From PALSA-1353 sp050014015 (GTDB taxonomy: Bacteria > Planctomycetota > Phycisphaerae > Tepidisphaerales > Tepidisphaeraceae), in NCBI GenBank assembly GCA_050014015.1, contig JBEKEC010000003.1, forward strand, positions 1 through 64,000: a stretch of DNA of 64,000 bases, read 5' to 3'. Of this stretch, positions 42,969-51,500 are shown in pieces; positions within the stretch are counted from its first letter, which is position 1, and each line of letters starts with the position of its first letter. Under the pieces are notes generated by a model, which saw only the letters and a program-made list of their open reading frames with translations, was not told where the DNA came from and ran no database searches. The translations under genes were made by a program, and so were the position numbers.

Positions 42969-42988
42969 GGCATACTCCACGGACAACA

Positions 42989-43990
42989 TCAGGCGGTCTT
43001 GAGGCTGTTCAGCGCCCGGCGCACAAGGGTCTTGGCCAAGGGAATCTTATATGCGTTCTTTTCAAGGGGCTTGGCGCCGTCGAGGGCGATTTCGGCGGCG
43101 GCGTTGATGGCAGCGTCATTGAGCGGCTTGCCGATGAGGGCGGCCTCGGCCGTGGGAACCCGCCAGGGAATCGGCGCGACCGCGCCCAGGACGAGGCGGG
43201 CCTGCCGGACGGTCTGGTCCGGAGCCAGATCAACCGCCGCGGCCGCGGCAACCATGGCGAAATCCAACGATGAACGTTCCTTGAATTTCAGATACGTCGA
43301 ATGCGCCGCGAATGCCGAGGCGGGGATTTGAATCTGCGTGACGATTTCGGCGTCGGCCAGGACGTTTTCGACCGAAGCGTTGTCGCTGGGCAGGGTGAAG
43401 AATTTTCCAATGGGAACGTCGCGCGGGCCTTTGGGGCCGTTGATGGTAATGGTCGCGTCGAGTGCGGTCAGCATCGTGCCCAGATCGGACGGGTGGACGA
43501 TGAAGGACGGCCCGCCGCCGAGGATCGCGTTGTACTTATTTTCGCCCTTTTCGGAATAGCAGGTATCGCCGCCTTTCTTGAGGCAGACGATATGAGGAAG
43601 GCGGAAGTACCAGCATCGCGGCCGCTGGCAGAGATTTCCGCCGATGGTGGCGACGTTGCGCAGTTGGACGGTGGCGATGGAGTGGGCGGCCTGGGCGAGG
43701 CCGGGAAAGTTCTTGGTGATTTCGGGATGCGTTTCGATTTCACTAAGCCTGGCGAGCGCGCCGATTGTCAAACCTTTGGAGGCATCGCCGTCGATGCCGT
43801 CGAGGCCCTGGATGGTTTTGAGATTTACCACCCGCTTGGGAACCAGGATTCGCTCCTTCATGGTGGTAAGCAAATCCTGGCCGCCGGACATCGGTCGAGC
43901 CGATTCGCTTTCGTCGTCGGCGGAGACTTCGGCCAGGAGCTTGACGGCCGATGCCACGGTGGTGGCGTTGGCCCATTCGAATTGCTTCAT
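42989..43990 (-). CDS. Molybdenum hydroxylase FAD-binding subunit (PaoB/XdhB type)
   Basis: The 333-residue protein has the FAD-binding domain blocks PMSGGQDLLTTMKERI, RNVATIGGNLCQRPRCWYFR, GPSFIVHPSDLGTMLTALDA and the C-terminal CO_deh_flav_C domain. The Cys set in NLCQRPRCWYF, VCLKKGGDTCYSEKGENKYNAI matches the extra [4Fe-4S] insertion known in the periplasmic aldehyde oxidoreductase subunit PaoB, which plain xanthine dehydrogenases lack. It passes electrons from the 2Fe-2S subunit to FAD. Its ATG overlaps the stop of the molybdopterin subunit gene (ATGA). Confidence 0.9.
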   Translation of the reverse strand: MKQFEWANATTVASAVKLLAEVSADDESESARPMSGGQDLLTTMKERILVPKRVVNLKTIQGLDGIDGDASKGLTIGALARLSEIETHPEITKNFPGLAQAAHSIATVQLRNVATIGGNLCQRPRCWYFRLPHIVCLKKGGDTCYSEKGENKYNAILGGGPSFIVHPSDLGTMLTALDATITINGPKGPRDVPIGKFFTLPSDNASVENVLADAEIVTQIQIPASAFAAHSTYLKFKERSSLDFAMVAAAAAVDLAPDQTVRQARLVLGAVAPIPWRVPTAEAALIGKPLNDAAINAAAEIALDGAKPLEKNAYKIPLAKTLVRRALNSLKTA

Positions 43991-46170
43991 GATAGTGCCC
44001 CCTTCTCAGCCAGACCCATGAGAATCTTGTCGGGAGTGATGGGCAATTGGCGGACGCGCACGCCGCAGGCGTTGAAGACGGCGTTGGCGATGGCGGCGGC
44101 GGGCGGTATGGAGGGAGGCTCGCCGACGCCCACGACTTGCTGCCGGGGATCGTCGTCGTCGATCAGCGGCAGCATTTCCTCCGGCATTTCCAGGCAGCCG
44201 GGCATTTTGTAATCCATGAAGCTGGAATTGACCATGACGCCGAGCTTGGCATCCATGACGCGGCCTTCCAGCAGCGCCATTCCAATGCCCTGAACCATGC
44301 CGCCGTTGATTTGGCTCTCGACGGCCAGACGGTTCAGGGGAAAACCGCAATCCTGGACATCGAGTATGCGGATGACCTGAACGTGCCCGGTTTCGGTATC
44401 GACTTCGACTTCGGCAAAGCAAGCTCCGTGTGCTCCGCCGGAGGAGAGGCCGGGCTTCCATTGGCCACGGACGGCGATGCCGCCGGAGGGTAACGCGGCG
44501 CAGGCCTGGGCCCAAGTGAGGCTCTTGCCGTTGGCGCTCACTTTTCGATCGGCGAAAACGAGATCCTCAGGCTTAGCGCCGAGGAGGGGCGCGACGAGCC
44601 TGGCGATTTCGGACTTGGCGTCGAGGGCGGCGACCTTGACGGCGGGCGACAGTGACCCGGCGGTCGTCGAACCGCCCGACAAATTCGCGTTGCCGAGCCG
44701 GGTATCGCCGATTTCTTCCTTGACATCGCTCATCGCCAGGCCGAGTTCCTCGGCAACGATGGCAACCATGTACGTGCGGGTTCCGGTGCCGAGGTCCTGT
44801 GAGCCGCTGGAAACGTTCACGGCCCCGTCTTGCGCGATCTTGAGATCGACGACGCACTGAGGCCCCCCGCCGCCGTTCCAATCGCCGCAGGCGCAGCCGA
44901 AGCCGCGCTTCAGGGGACCGGGAGTCGCCCCGGGAGTTCCGCTTCGGCGAATCCAGCCGATTTCCTTGGCGCCGCGATCGAGTTGACGGAGATGGGCGTC
45001 GTCGGTGAGATTTTTTTTCCGAAATTCGACGGGGTCCATGCCGAGCTTGTAGGCCAATTCGTCCATGAGCGATTCCATGGCGAAGCAGGCCGGGGGATGG
45101 CCGGGAGCGCGCAGAGGACGGGCGGAGTCCTCATTGGTGTGGATCGCGCCGCCGGTGCGGTAAACGACGCCCGCATGATAAAGGTAAGGTTGGTCGGCGA
45201 GACCGCCTCTTCCAATCCCGCCCAGGCCGTATTGCTCGACGTGCACGGCGGCCAATTTTCCGTCCCTGGTCGCGCCGGCGCGGAATTTCTGCCAGCTTCC
45301 CGGTCCATTGCCGGCCATCAAAAATTCATCTCGCCGCTCCAGCGCTATCTTGACGGGGGCTCGCAGTTGTTTGGACAGTTCGCATGCCAGCCGGCCTTCG
45401 ATGCCGATGCCCATTTTGGATCCGAACCCACCCCCCATGTGATGCACGACGCCGGTGACGTTGCTCCGCTTGAGCCCCAGCGCTTTCGCCGCATCGCCGG
45501 GGAAGGAAAACGTGCCCTGATTGGAACAGTAAACCGTCGCGGAATCGCCGCCGTTGTAGTCCACGACAACCACGTGCGTTTCCAGGCAACAGTGGTGCAA
45601 GGTCGGCGTGCGGTATTCCGCCTCGACGACGACGTCCGCTGACTTGAGCGCATCGGCGACGGAATCGGCGTCTCCCCGCTCGTTGGCATGGCGGATATTA
45701 TTTTCAACGGACTGGTCATTGGGAAAAACGGGCGACGCGTCGGGCTTGATGGCATCTTCCGCGGTCACGGCGTGCGGGAGAACGTCGTATTTCACGTCGA
45801 TGGCGTGGATGGCGTCGTCGGCGATTTCGGGCGTAGTGGCGGCAACGGCGGCGATCGGATCGCCTTCAAAGCGAAGCGTTGCACCGGCGTTCACCCGCGC
45901 GACAACCGCCTTCACGCCGGGAATCTTTTGTGCGGGCGACAAATCCAGGGAGGTTATTTTGGCGTGGGCGTAGGGCGAGCGGAGAATCCGGCCGTGCAGC
46001 ATTCCCGGGACCTTCACGTCGTGCGAATAAATCGCCGTGCCGGTTGTCTTGTACGGAAAATCCACGCGCGGCAGGCGCGTGTTCAGCAAACGATGTTTGC
46101 CGGTCGGACCCCAGGTCAGGGGCGCCGGGGCTGCCGGCTTGGTTGCGGTTGATGGTTTGGTCGCGGCCAT
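43987..46170 (-). CDS. Molybdenum hydroxylase molybdopterin-binding subunit (PaoC/XdhC type)
   Basis: The 727-residue catalytic subunit has RVDFPYKTTGTAIYSHDVKVPGMLHGRILRSPYA at its N-terminus, GGGFGSKMGIGIEGRLA (molybdopterin contact), RAPGHPPACFAMESLMDELA, SGSQDLGTGTRTYMVAIVAEELG, SGGSTTAGSLSPAVK and, near the end, GVGEPPSIPPAAAIANAVFNACGVRVR with the catalytic Glu of the VGEPP block. Length is right for PaoC/YagR-like enzymes. No signal peptide is seen, so export would depend on the Tat signal of the small subunit. The substrate (aldehyde, purine or heterocycle) cannot be read from sequence; the 4Fe-4S-bearing FAD subunit favours an aldehyde oxidoreductase. Confidence 0.9.
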   Translation of the reverse strand: MAATKPSTATKPAAPAPLTWGPTGKHRLLNTRLPRVDFPYKTTGTAIYSHDVKVPGMLHGRILRSPYAHAKITSLDLSPAQKIPGVKAVVARVNAGATLRFEGDPIAAVAATTPEIADDAIHAIDVKYDVLPHAVTAEDAIKPDASPVFPNDQSVENNIRHANERGDADSVADALKSADVVVEAEYRTPTLHHCCLETHVVVVDYNGGDSATVYCSNQGTFSFPGDAAKALGLKRSNVTGVVHHMGGGFGSKMGIGIEGRLACELSKQLRAPVKIALERRDEFLMAGNGPGSWQKFRAGATRDGKLAAVHVEQYGLGGIGRGGLADQPYLYHAGVVYRTGGAIHTNEDSARPLRAPGHPPACFAMESLMDELAYKLGMDPVEFRKKNLTDDAHLRQLDRGAKEIGWIRRSGTPGATPGPLKRGFGCACGDWNGGGGPQCVVDLKIAQDGAVNVSSGSQDLGTGTRTYMVAIVAEELGLAMSDVKEEIGDTRLGNANLSGGSTTAGSLSPAVKVAALDAKSEIARLVAPLLGAKPEDLVFADRKVSANGKSLTWAQACAALPSGGIAVRGQWKPGLSSGGAHGACFAEVEVDTETGHVQVIRILDVQDCGFPLNRLAVESQINGGMVQGIGMALLEGRVMDAKLGVMVNSSFMDYKMPGCLEMPEEMLPLIDDDDPRQQVVGVGEPPSIPPAAAIANAVFNACGVRVRQLPITPDKILMGLAEKGALS

Positions 46171-46180
46171 TTCGTCCTCC

Positions 46181-46819
46181 CTATCGCGCCTTGGCGGCCT
46201 CCAACGCGGCCTGGAAAATCCGGGGATAAGTGCCGCAGCGGCAGAAGTTCCCCTTGCAGGCCTCGCGGACTTCCTGCTCCGTTGGATTGGGATTGGCCTT
46301 GAGCAATCCGGTAATCGAGGTCACGAATCCGTCGGTGCAGAAGCCGCACATCATGGCATCATGTTCCCCAAACGCCGCCTGGACCGGACTGAGTCGCTCT
46401 GGCGTGCCGATGCCCTCGACGGTCGTGATCTTCTTTCCCACGACGTCGATCGCCAATTGCAGGCACCCGTACACCGGCTTGTCATCCAGCAGCACCGTGC
46501 ATCCGCCGCAGGTGCCCATGTCGCAGACGAGCTTGGGGCCGGTGATCGGCGGGTCCATGTTGTTGCGAAGGGCGTTGAGGAGCGTAGTGCGCGGCTCGAC
46601 GGTGACTTTGCGGGGCTGGCCGTTGATGGTCAGAACGATTTCAATGTTGCCGCTGATCGCCCGGTCGGTCGCATCGGGCAATGGCGATGGGGCTTCGGCG
46701 GCGCGCAGCAACGGATGCTCGGCCACCAAAGCGCCGACGCCGGCAACGCCCACCCCTTGCAAAAACCGCCGACGGCTATAGCCAGACTCTTTTGCGCCCT
46801 TGCCTTTGGAATCCCGCAT
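46181..46819 (-). CDS. Molybdenum hydroxylase 2Fe-2S subunit with Tat signal (PaoA type)
   Basis: ATG 46817-46819 has GAGGTG 4 nt upstream; an ATG at 46837 is also possible. The 212-residue protein has a twin-arginine signal (SGYSRRRFLQGVGVAGVGAL). Two 2Fe-2S domains follow. One is plant-type, with CDMGTCGGCTVLLDDKPVYGCLQ. The other is the four-helix C-terminal domain, with MMCGFCTDGF and CKGNFCRCGTYPRI. It is the first gene of the operon, 10 nt from the catalytic subunit gene. The Tat signal means the folded heterotrimer is probably exported. Confidence 0.93.
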   Translation of the reverse strand: MRDSKGKGAKESGYSRRRFLQGVGVAGVGALVAEHPLLRAAEAPSPLPDATDRAISGNIEIVLTINGQPRKVTVEPRTTLLNALRNNMDPPITGPKLVCDMGTCGGCTVLLDDKPVYGCLQLAIDVVGKKITTVEGIGTPERLSPVQAAFGEHDAMMCGFCTDGFVTSITGLLKANPNPTEQEVREACKGNFCRCGTYPRIFQAALEAAKAR

Positions 46820-46941
46820 CGAGCACCTCATCTCCACGCCAATTGTATCATTTGGAGATTTTGACTCCAGCCCTTCTCTGAATCTTTATTGCCGATAGAA
46901 TTTTCCGGAGACTGAAGCGCTCCATCCGACCCATATCGCGC

Positions 46942-48375
46942 GTGAATTGGCCGGCAATCGCCCTGGCGGCGATAGTGGCGGGTACGACGTTTTGGCCGGG
47001 CGATGGGCCGTGGATTTACGATGAGCCGCTCATCATGGAGATGGCCATCCGACAAAATGCGGCACCGTGTTTTGTTTGGAGGATCAGGTTGCCGTTCACT
47101 CCGGCGGCTTATGGGCTGCTGGGAACGCGGGGCGCCCGGTATGGCCCGCTGGCGGTGTGGATCGACCAGATATTCCTTGGTTTTACACGTGATCCGGTGC
47201 TGATGCTGGCCATCCGCGCGGGCGGCGCGGCGGCGATTAACGCGGTCGCCCTCGCCTGGCTTTGCAGAACTTTGCGCTTCTCGAGCTGGCTGGGCGTTTG
47301 CGCCATGCTCTCGCCATGGCTATGGCTGTACGCCCGCCAGCTTTGGGACAACAGCCTGTGCATCCCCCTGTCGGCAATGATGCTGGCGGCATACGCGGAC
47401 TTCCTGCTGACGCGGCGGGCATGGCCGCTGCGGCTGGCCGTTCTGTCCGGCGGACTTCTCCTGCTCGTCCATTTCATGGCCATCCCGCTGGTGGCGGCCA
47501 TCGCAGCCCATCTGGCCTTCGTAGAATTCCGATCACTCTGGCGATTCAATTGGAGCATCGGGGCCATAATGACGGCGCTGCTCGCCGTCTCCTGGCCATA
47601 CTGGAGCTTCCTCTTGCACAACTACGCGCCCAACGTTCCCGGCGGAACCTCGCAGTGGTTGGGATGGTTCTATCCCCTGCTCGGCGCGCACCATCTCAGC
47701 ACGGCGGGATTGCAAAACGTTCTCGGAGATGGCTGGCGACACGGCGAGCCGGGAATTTTGCGCGCGGCGCAGTGGATCACCATGCTGGCATATCCGGCGG
47801 CGTGGGCCGGAATGATCCTGGCCATCCCGCGTGTGTGGCGAGTGATTCGGAGATGCCCCAAGGCCTCCGCTATCGATCATGTCTTTACCGTTGCGTGGGT
47901 GGCGGTGATTTTTCAATGCGCGTTGTACGGCCCGCTGCACGCTTACGACGGGCCGCACTATTTCAACGCGGCGTGGATCGAGTTTGCCGCATTCGCGTTC
48001 CTGCCGGCTGATTCGGTGAGGAAATGGATTGGTTCAACGGTTTGGCTTCGAGGGATCCTTGGTTTGTACGCCGCGGCATTGCTCGTGAGCTTGGCGACGA
48101 TCGCCGGCACGATTCACCAGAATGGTGGAATGCGCAGCCAGAATTACGGAACGGCGCTCGGCGATCAGATCGCGGCGGTCCGCGAGATGCAAAGATATTC
48201 CGACGACAGCCCGCGCCAGACCGAGATTCCGGAATGGACGGAGCATCCGCGCACGCCGGCGGTGTTGGAAGAATTGATGCCGGCCCCCGCCGCCCCGCGG
48301 CCGAAGCGGAGTTTGGTGATCCGTTATCGAGATGCTTTTCCGGGGGATGCGAGAATCACGGTCACCGCCGAGTAA
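46942..48375 (+). CDS. Polytopic membrane protein, GT-C glycosyltransferase-like
   Basis: GTG 46942 starts a 477-residue protein with about ten hydrophobic helices. WIYDEPLIMEMAIRQNA right after helix 1 has the acidic pair in the first outer loop (here DE) usual for GT-C/ArnT-like (family 39) transferases, which use polyprenyl-linked sugars. LRFSSWLGVCAMLSPWLWLYARQLWDNSLCIPLSAMM resembles the helix 3-4 region of that group. The substrate is unknown. A TAGAAT box lies at 46896-46901. The gene is divergent from the molybdenum hydroxylase operon and convergent with bioA. Confidence 0.7.
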   Translation: MNWPAIALAAIVAGTTFWPGDGPWIYDEPLIMEMAIRQNAAPCFVWRIRLPFTPAAYGLLGTRGARYGPLAVWIDQIFLGFTRDPVLMLAIRAGGAAAINAVALAWLCRTLRFSSWLGVCAMLSPWLWLYARQLWDNSLCIPLSAMMLAAYADFLLTRRAWPLRLAVLSGGLLLLVHFMAIPLVAAIAAHLAFVEFRSLWRFNWSIGAIMTALLAVSWPYWSFLLHNYAPNVPGGTSQWLGWFYPLLGAHHLSTAGLQNVLGDGWRHGEPGILRAAQWITMLAYPAAWAGMILAIPRVWRVIRRCPKASAIDHVFTVAWVAVIFQCALYGPLHAYDGPHYFNAAWIEFAAFAFLPADSVRKWIGSTVWLRGILGLYAAALLVSLATIAGTIHQNGGMRSQNYGTALGDQIAAVREMQRYSDDSPRQTEIPEWTEHPRTPAVLEELMPAPAAPRPKRSLVIRYRDAFPGDARITVTAE

Positions 48376-48394
48376 CCTGAACTCGCTCCTTTTC

Positions 48395-48435
48395 GCTCGC
48401 CCCTCACCCTGGCCCTCTGCCGCGAGGGGAAAAGG
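48395..48435. repeat. Widespread CCCTCACCC-type intergenic repeat, copy 2
   Basis: CGCCCCTCACCCTGGCCCTCT followed by a short GC hairpin (CCGCGAGGGG) is the reverse orientation of the element at 33083-33122. It separates two convergent genes. Confidence 0.5.
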
Positions 48436-48448
48436 CGCTGTCGAGCGG

Positions 48449-49777
48449 TCAAAGAACAGCAATCCCCGCAATCTCCTCCGTCAGCGCCGTCACGATCCGG
48501 TTCAAATCGTCGATCTCCATGGCCAGGGGCGGCATCAGGACGATCACGTCGTCGAGGGGGCGGAGTATTACGCCGTGCTTTCGGATGCGCGCGCAAACGG
48601 CCGCCCCTTCACGCCGGCGCGGATCGAACGGCTCTTTTGATCTCTTGTCGGCCACCAATTCGATGCCGACCATGAATCCTTTTTGCCGGATGTCCCCGAC
48701 GTGTGGCAATGGGCGAAGCTCGTCCAGCATCCGCGCGAGCCGTTCGGATTTTCGTTGGACGGAATCAACGAGCCTGGTTTTCTCGAATAAATCGAGCGAT
48801 GCGACGGCGGCGGCGCAGGCGAGGGGGTTGCCGGTATAGGTATGGCCGTGGAAAAAAGTCTTGCCCTCCCACGGCTCGCCGAGGAAGGCGTCGAAGATTT
48901 GTTGCGTGGCCAACGTGGCGGCCAGGGGCAGATATCCGCCGGTGATTCCTTTGCCGACGCACATCAGGTCGGGCGAGACGTTTTCGTGCTCGCAGGCGAA
49001 GAGTTTGCCCGTGCGGCCAAAGCCCACGGCCACTTCGTCGGCAATCAGCAAAACATCGAATTGGTCGCAGAGCTTCCGCACGCCGGCCAGAAACCCCGCC
49101 GGCTGGACGATGATCCCCCCCGCTCCCTGCACGATCGGCTCGATGCAGACCGCCGCGATTCTTTTGCCGTGCTGATCCAGAATCCGCTCCAGTTCCCAAA
49201 GGCAATCCGCCGGCGTTTTGCCACGATAGACGTTCGGCGACGGCGCGAAATGGACCTTGAACAGCATCGGAAAATAGGGCTGATGAAACGCGGGCATCCG
49301 CCCCACCGACATCGCGCCGACCGTGTCGCCGTGGTAGGCGTCGGCGAAGCCGACGAACTCGTTTTTCCCGCCACGGCCCAGGTTATGCCAATACTGAACC
49401 GCCAGCTTGAACGCGATTTCGTTGGCGGTCGCGCCCGCGTCGCTGTAGAAGATTTTGCTCAGCCCGGGCGGAACGAGGCGCATCAGCCGGTCGGCCAGAA
49501 TGATGCCGGGTTCGCTGGCCAGGCCGAGCATGGTGGTGTGGGCGACTCGATCGAGTTGGGCGCGGATGGCGTTGTCGATTTCAGGCACGCGATGGCCATG
49601 GATGTTGCACCAGAGGCTGGATACGCCGTCGAGATAACGGTTGCCATCGCTGTCGATCAGGTGCATTCCCTCGGCATCGGTGATGACGAGTTGGTCTTCC
49701 GCCAGCCATTGCCGCATGTGGGTGAAGGGATGCCAGATATGCTGCCGGTCGAGTTGGCGGAGGCGCTGCGTGGTCAT
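48449..49777 (-). CDS. bioA: Adenosylmethionine-8-amino-7-oxononanoate aminotransferase
   Basis: The 442-residue class III aminotransferase has HIWHPFTHMRQW at the start, DGVSSLWCNIHGHRVPEIDNAIRAQLDRVAHTTMLG, YSDAGATANEIAFKLAVQY, ADAYHGDTVGAMS, ADEVAVGFGRTGKLFACEHE and the PLP lysine in CVGKGITGGYLPLAAT. WHPFT and SxWWxxxHGH-like blocks separate BioA from other class III enzymes. It transfers the amino group of SAM to 7-keto-8-aminopelargonate in biotin synthesis. No other bio gene is adjacent. Confidence 0.93.
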   Translation of the reverse strand: MTTQRLRQLDRQHIWHPFTHMRQWLAEDQLVITDAEGMHLIDSDGNRYLDGVSSLWCNIHGHRVPEIDNAIRAQLDRVAHTTMLGLASEPGIILADRLMRLVPPGLSKIFYSDAGATANEIAFKLAVQYWHNLGRGGKNEFVGFADAYHGDTVGAMSVGRMPAFHQPYFPMLFKVHFAPSPNVYRGKTPADCLWELERILDQHGKRIAAVCIEPIVQGAGGIIVQPAGFLAGVRKLCDQFDVLLIADEVAVGFGRTGKLFACEHENVSPDLMCVGKGITGGYLPLAATLATQQIFDAFLGEPWEGKTFFHGHTYTGNPLACAAAVASLDLFEKTRLVDSVQRKSERLARMLDELRPLPHVGDIRQKGFMVGIELVADKRSKEPFDPRRREGAAVCARIRKHGVILRPLDDVIVLMPPLAMEIDDLNRIVTALTEEIAGIAVL

Positions 49778-49800
49778 TTGCCGGCTCGAAGAAACCAGAG

Positions 49801-49874
49801 TTCACGCAGAAGCGCAAAGGCGCAAAGAAAACAATGGAATTTTCTTCTCTGCGCCTTTGCGCCTCTGCGTGAGA
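49801..49874. repeat. Long imperfect inverted repeat downstream of the SAM-hydrolase gene start region
   Basis: TCACGCAGAAGCGCAAAGGCGCAAAGAAAA (about 49802-49831, first 20 bases TCACGCAGAAGCGCAAAGGC) pairs with TTTTCTTCTCTGCGCCTTTG and following CGCCTCTGCGTGA (49840-49872) with few mismatches. The stem is near 30 bp with an 8-nt loop. It fills the gap between the bioA start and the stop of the next minus-strand gene. Elements with the core GCGCAAAGGCGCAAAG are dispersed in many genomes and act as terminators or REP-like units. Confidence 0.7.
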
Positions 49875-49898
49875 TTCTTCTTCCTAATTTCGTGATTT

Positions 49899-50669
49899 TC
49901 ATTTAATCACCACGGGATCGCCCACCCGCAGGCCGAGCTGCTTGGCGGCCGAGCCGTCTCGGACCGCGATTTCCAGCAGGCCGGAGCTGCCGAACAACGC
50001 CAAGGGGCAGCCGGGAGCGGCGTCAATATAAGTGCGCTTGAACCGCCCCACTTGCTTGCGTCCGACGCGCACGCTCAGCTTGTGCATGGATCGCAAGGAT
50101 TCGCGGGCGACGTTGGTCGTGGCGTTGCCGAAATGGTCGATGTGGATGATTTGTCCGGACTTGGCCGGGGGACGAACGGGCGCAATATCCAAAAGGACCG
50201 GAAGATCGATTTGGCGGCTGAGTCCGTCGGGAGATTCACCCGAAGCCAGCATGCCGGCGACGGGTGCCATGATGTCGCGGCCGTGAAAGGTATCGGCGGC
50301 TTTTCGCGCCGGCCGCCAGATGAGTTCGCTGGCCGTTCCCGGCCCCAGGCGATGCCAGGCCCAGCTAATCAGCCCGTTGTCGGGGCAGACGATGAAACTT
50401 CCGCGGATTTGGGCCAAAAGTATTCGGCGAGGGCCGCCGACGCCGGGATCGACCACGGCCAAATGGACGGCGCCCGGCCCAAATCCGTCGATGGCCCGTT
50501 CCAGCGAAATCGAGCCGCAAAGGATGTCCTGCCGCGGGACGTTATGAGTGACGTCGATCAGCACCGCATCGGGGCAATACCGAAGGATGGCGGCCTTCAT
50601 GCAAGCCACGTACGGATCGGACAATCCGAAGTCGGAAGTGAGGGTCACAATCGGCGGCTTAGAAGTCAT
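49899..50669 (-). CDS. SAM hydroxide adenosyltransferase (chlorinase/fluorinase superfamily, DUF62)
   Basis: ATG 50667-50669 (MTSKPPIVTLTSDFGLSDPY) fits the family start; the frame is open to 50789 but overlaps the divergent pcm start. The 256-residue product has TLTSDFGLSDPYVACMKA, IDVTHNVPRQDI, VVDPGVGGPRR, CPDNGLIS, FHGRDIMAP and IDHFGNATTNV. The Asp-Arg-His triad of the hydrolase branch is suggested by DPGVG, RR and FHGRD, so water is the nucleophile and SAM is cut to adenosine and methionine. It is divergent from pcm, another SAM-dependent enzyme; the shared region is 118 nt. Confidence 0.88.
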   Translation of the reverse strand: MTSKPPIVTLTSDFGLSDPYVACMKAAILRYCPDAVLIDVTHNVPRQDILCGSISLERAIDGFGPGAVHLAVVDPGVGGPRRILLAQIRGSFIVCPDNGLISWAWHRLGPGTASELIWRPARKAADTFHGRDIMAPVAGMLASGESPDGLSRQIDLPVLLDIAPVRPPAKSGQIIHIDHFGNATTNVARESLRSMHKLSVRVGRKQVGRFKRTYIDAAPGCPLALFGSSGLLEIAVRDGSAAKQLGLRVGDPVVIK

Positions 50670-50775
50670 TTCGAATCCTATTGACCTTCCCGGAACGCCC
50701 ACGGCGCCGCCGTGGGGTTTGTTCCGCGCCAGGGGGTTCTGAATCGGCGGCTTATGCTTCGCGGCCATAATGGGA

Positions 50776-50781
50776 TAGAAT
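50776..50781 (+). promoter_or_regulatory. Putative -10 box with short leader before pcm
   Basis: TAGAAT lies 6 nt before ATG 50788, so the transcript would be leaderless or nearly so. No Shine-Dalgarno sequence is seen. Confidence 0.4.
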
Positions 50782-50787
50782 ATCAGC

Positions 50788-51453
50788 ATGAGTCAAGTTG
50801 GTGAAATGACGCCGCAGGAGCTGCAGGAGAAAATGATCCGCCAGCAGATCATCGAGCGCGGCATTGGAAATGAACGGGTGCTCGCGGCCATGCGTGCCGT
50901 GCCGCGCGAGAAATTCTTCCTGGCCGATTCCAGGGAGGCCGCCTATGCCGACCGCGCGGCCCCCATCGGCCATGGCCAGACCATCTCTCAGCCATACATG
51001 GTGGCCCTGATGACGGTCCGACTTCAGGTGACGCCCCAGAACAAGGTCCTGGAGATCGGAACGGGCAGCGGCTATCACACGGCCATCCTGTGCAAGCTGG
51101 CGCGCGAGGTTTATTCCATCGAGCGTGTGAAACCGCTGTTGGATGAGGCGTTTGAGAAATTGCTGGCGCTGGATATTCGCAACGCGCATTTCAGATTCGG
51201 CGACGGCACCAAAGGCTGGCCGGAGGCCGCCCCGTTCGACCGCATTCTGATCGCCGCCGGCGCGCCGGCCGTTCCCGAGCGATTATTGAAGACCCAATTA
51301 TCCGACGGCGGCATCGCCGTTCTGCCCGTGGGACCCGCCGACGAACAGATGCTTGTTGAAGTGCAGCGCGTGGGCGACAAGCTCGTAAGCCACGACATCT
51401 GCGGCTGCCGATTCGTGAAACTGATCGGCGACGAGGGATGGGCGGAGGAATAA
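50788..51453 (+). CDS. pcm: Protein-L-isoaspartate O-methyltransferase
   Basis: The 221-residue protein starts MSQVGEMTPQELQEKMIRQQIIERGI and has the family motifs VPREKFF, YADRAAPIGHGQTISQPYMVALM, VLEIGTGSGYHTAIL (SAM site), VYSIERVKPL, FRFGDGTKGWPEAAPFDRILIAAGAP and LPVG. It repairs isoaspartate in damaged proteins. The last 255 nt (51199-51453) recur as a separate fragment at 52902-53156, with 24 mismatches, so the 3' end of this gene may have been supplied by inserted DNA. Confidence 0.95.
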   Translation: MSQVGEMTPQELQEKMIRQQIIERGIGNERVLAAMRAVPREKFFLADSREAAYADRAAPIGHGQTISQPYMVALMTVRLQVTPQNKVLEIGTGSGYHTAILCKLAREVYSIERVKPLLDEAFEKLLALDIRNAHFRFGDGTKGWPEAAPFDRILIAAGAPAVPERLLKTQLSDGGIAVLPVGPADEQMLVEVQRVGDKLVSHDICGCRFVKLIGDEGWAEE

Positions 51454-51500
51454 TGCTCGTCTCGTTTCTTTCCTTCGGCTCCATGTCTTAGGAGGCACGC

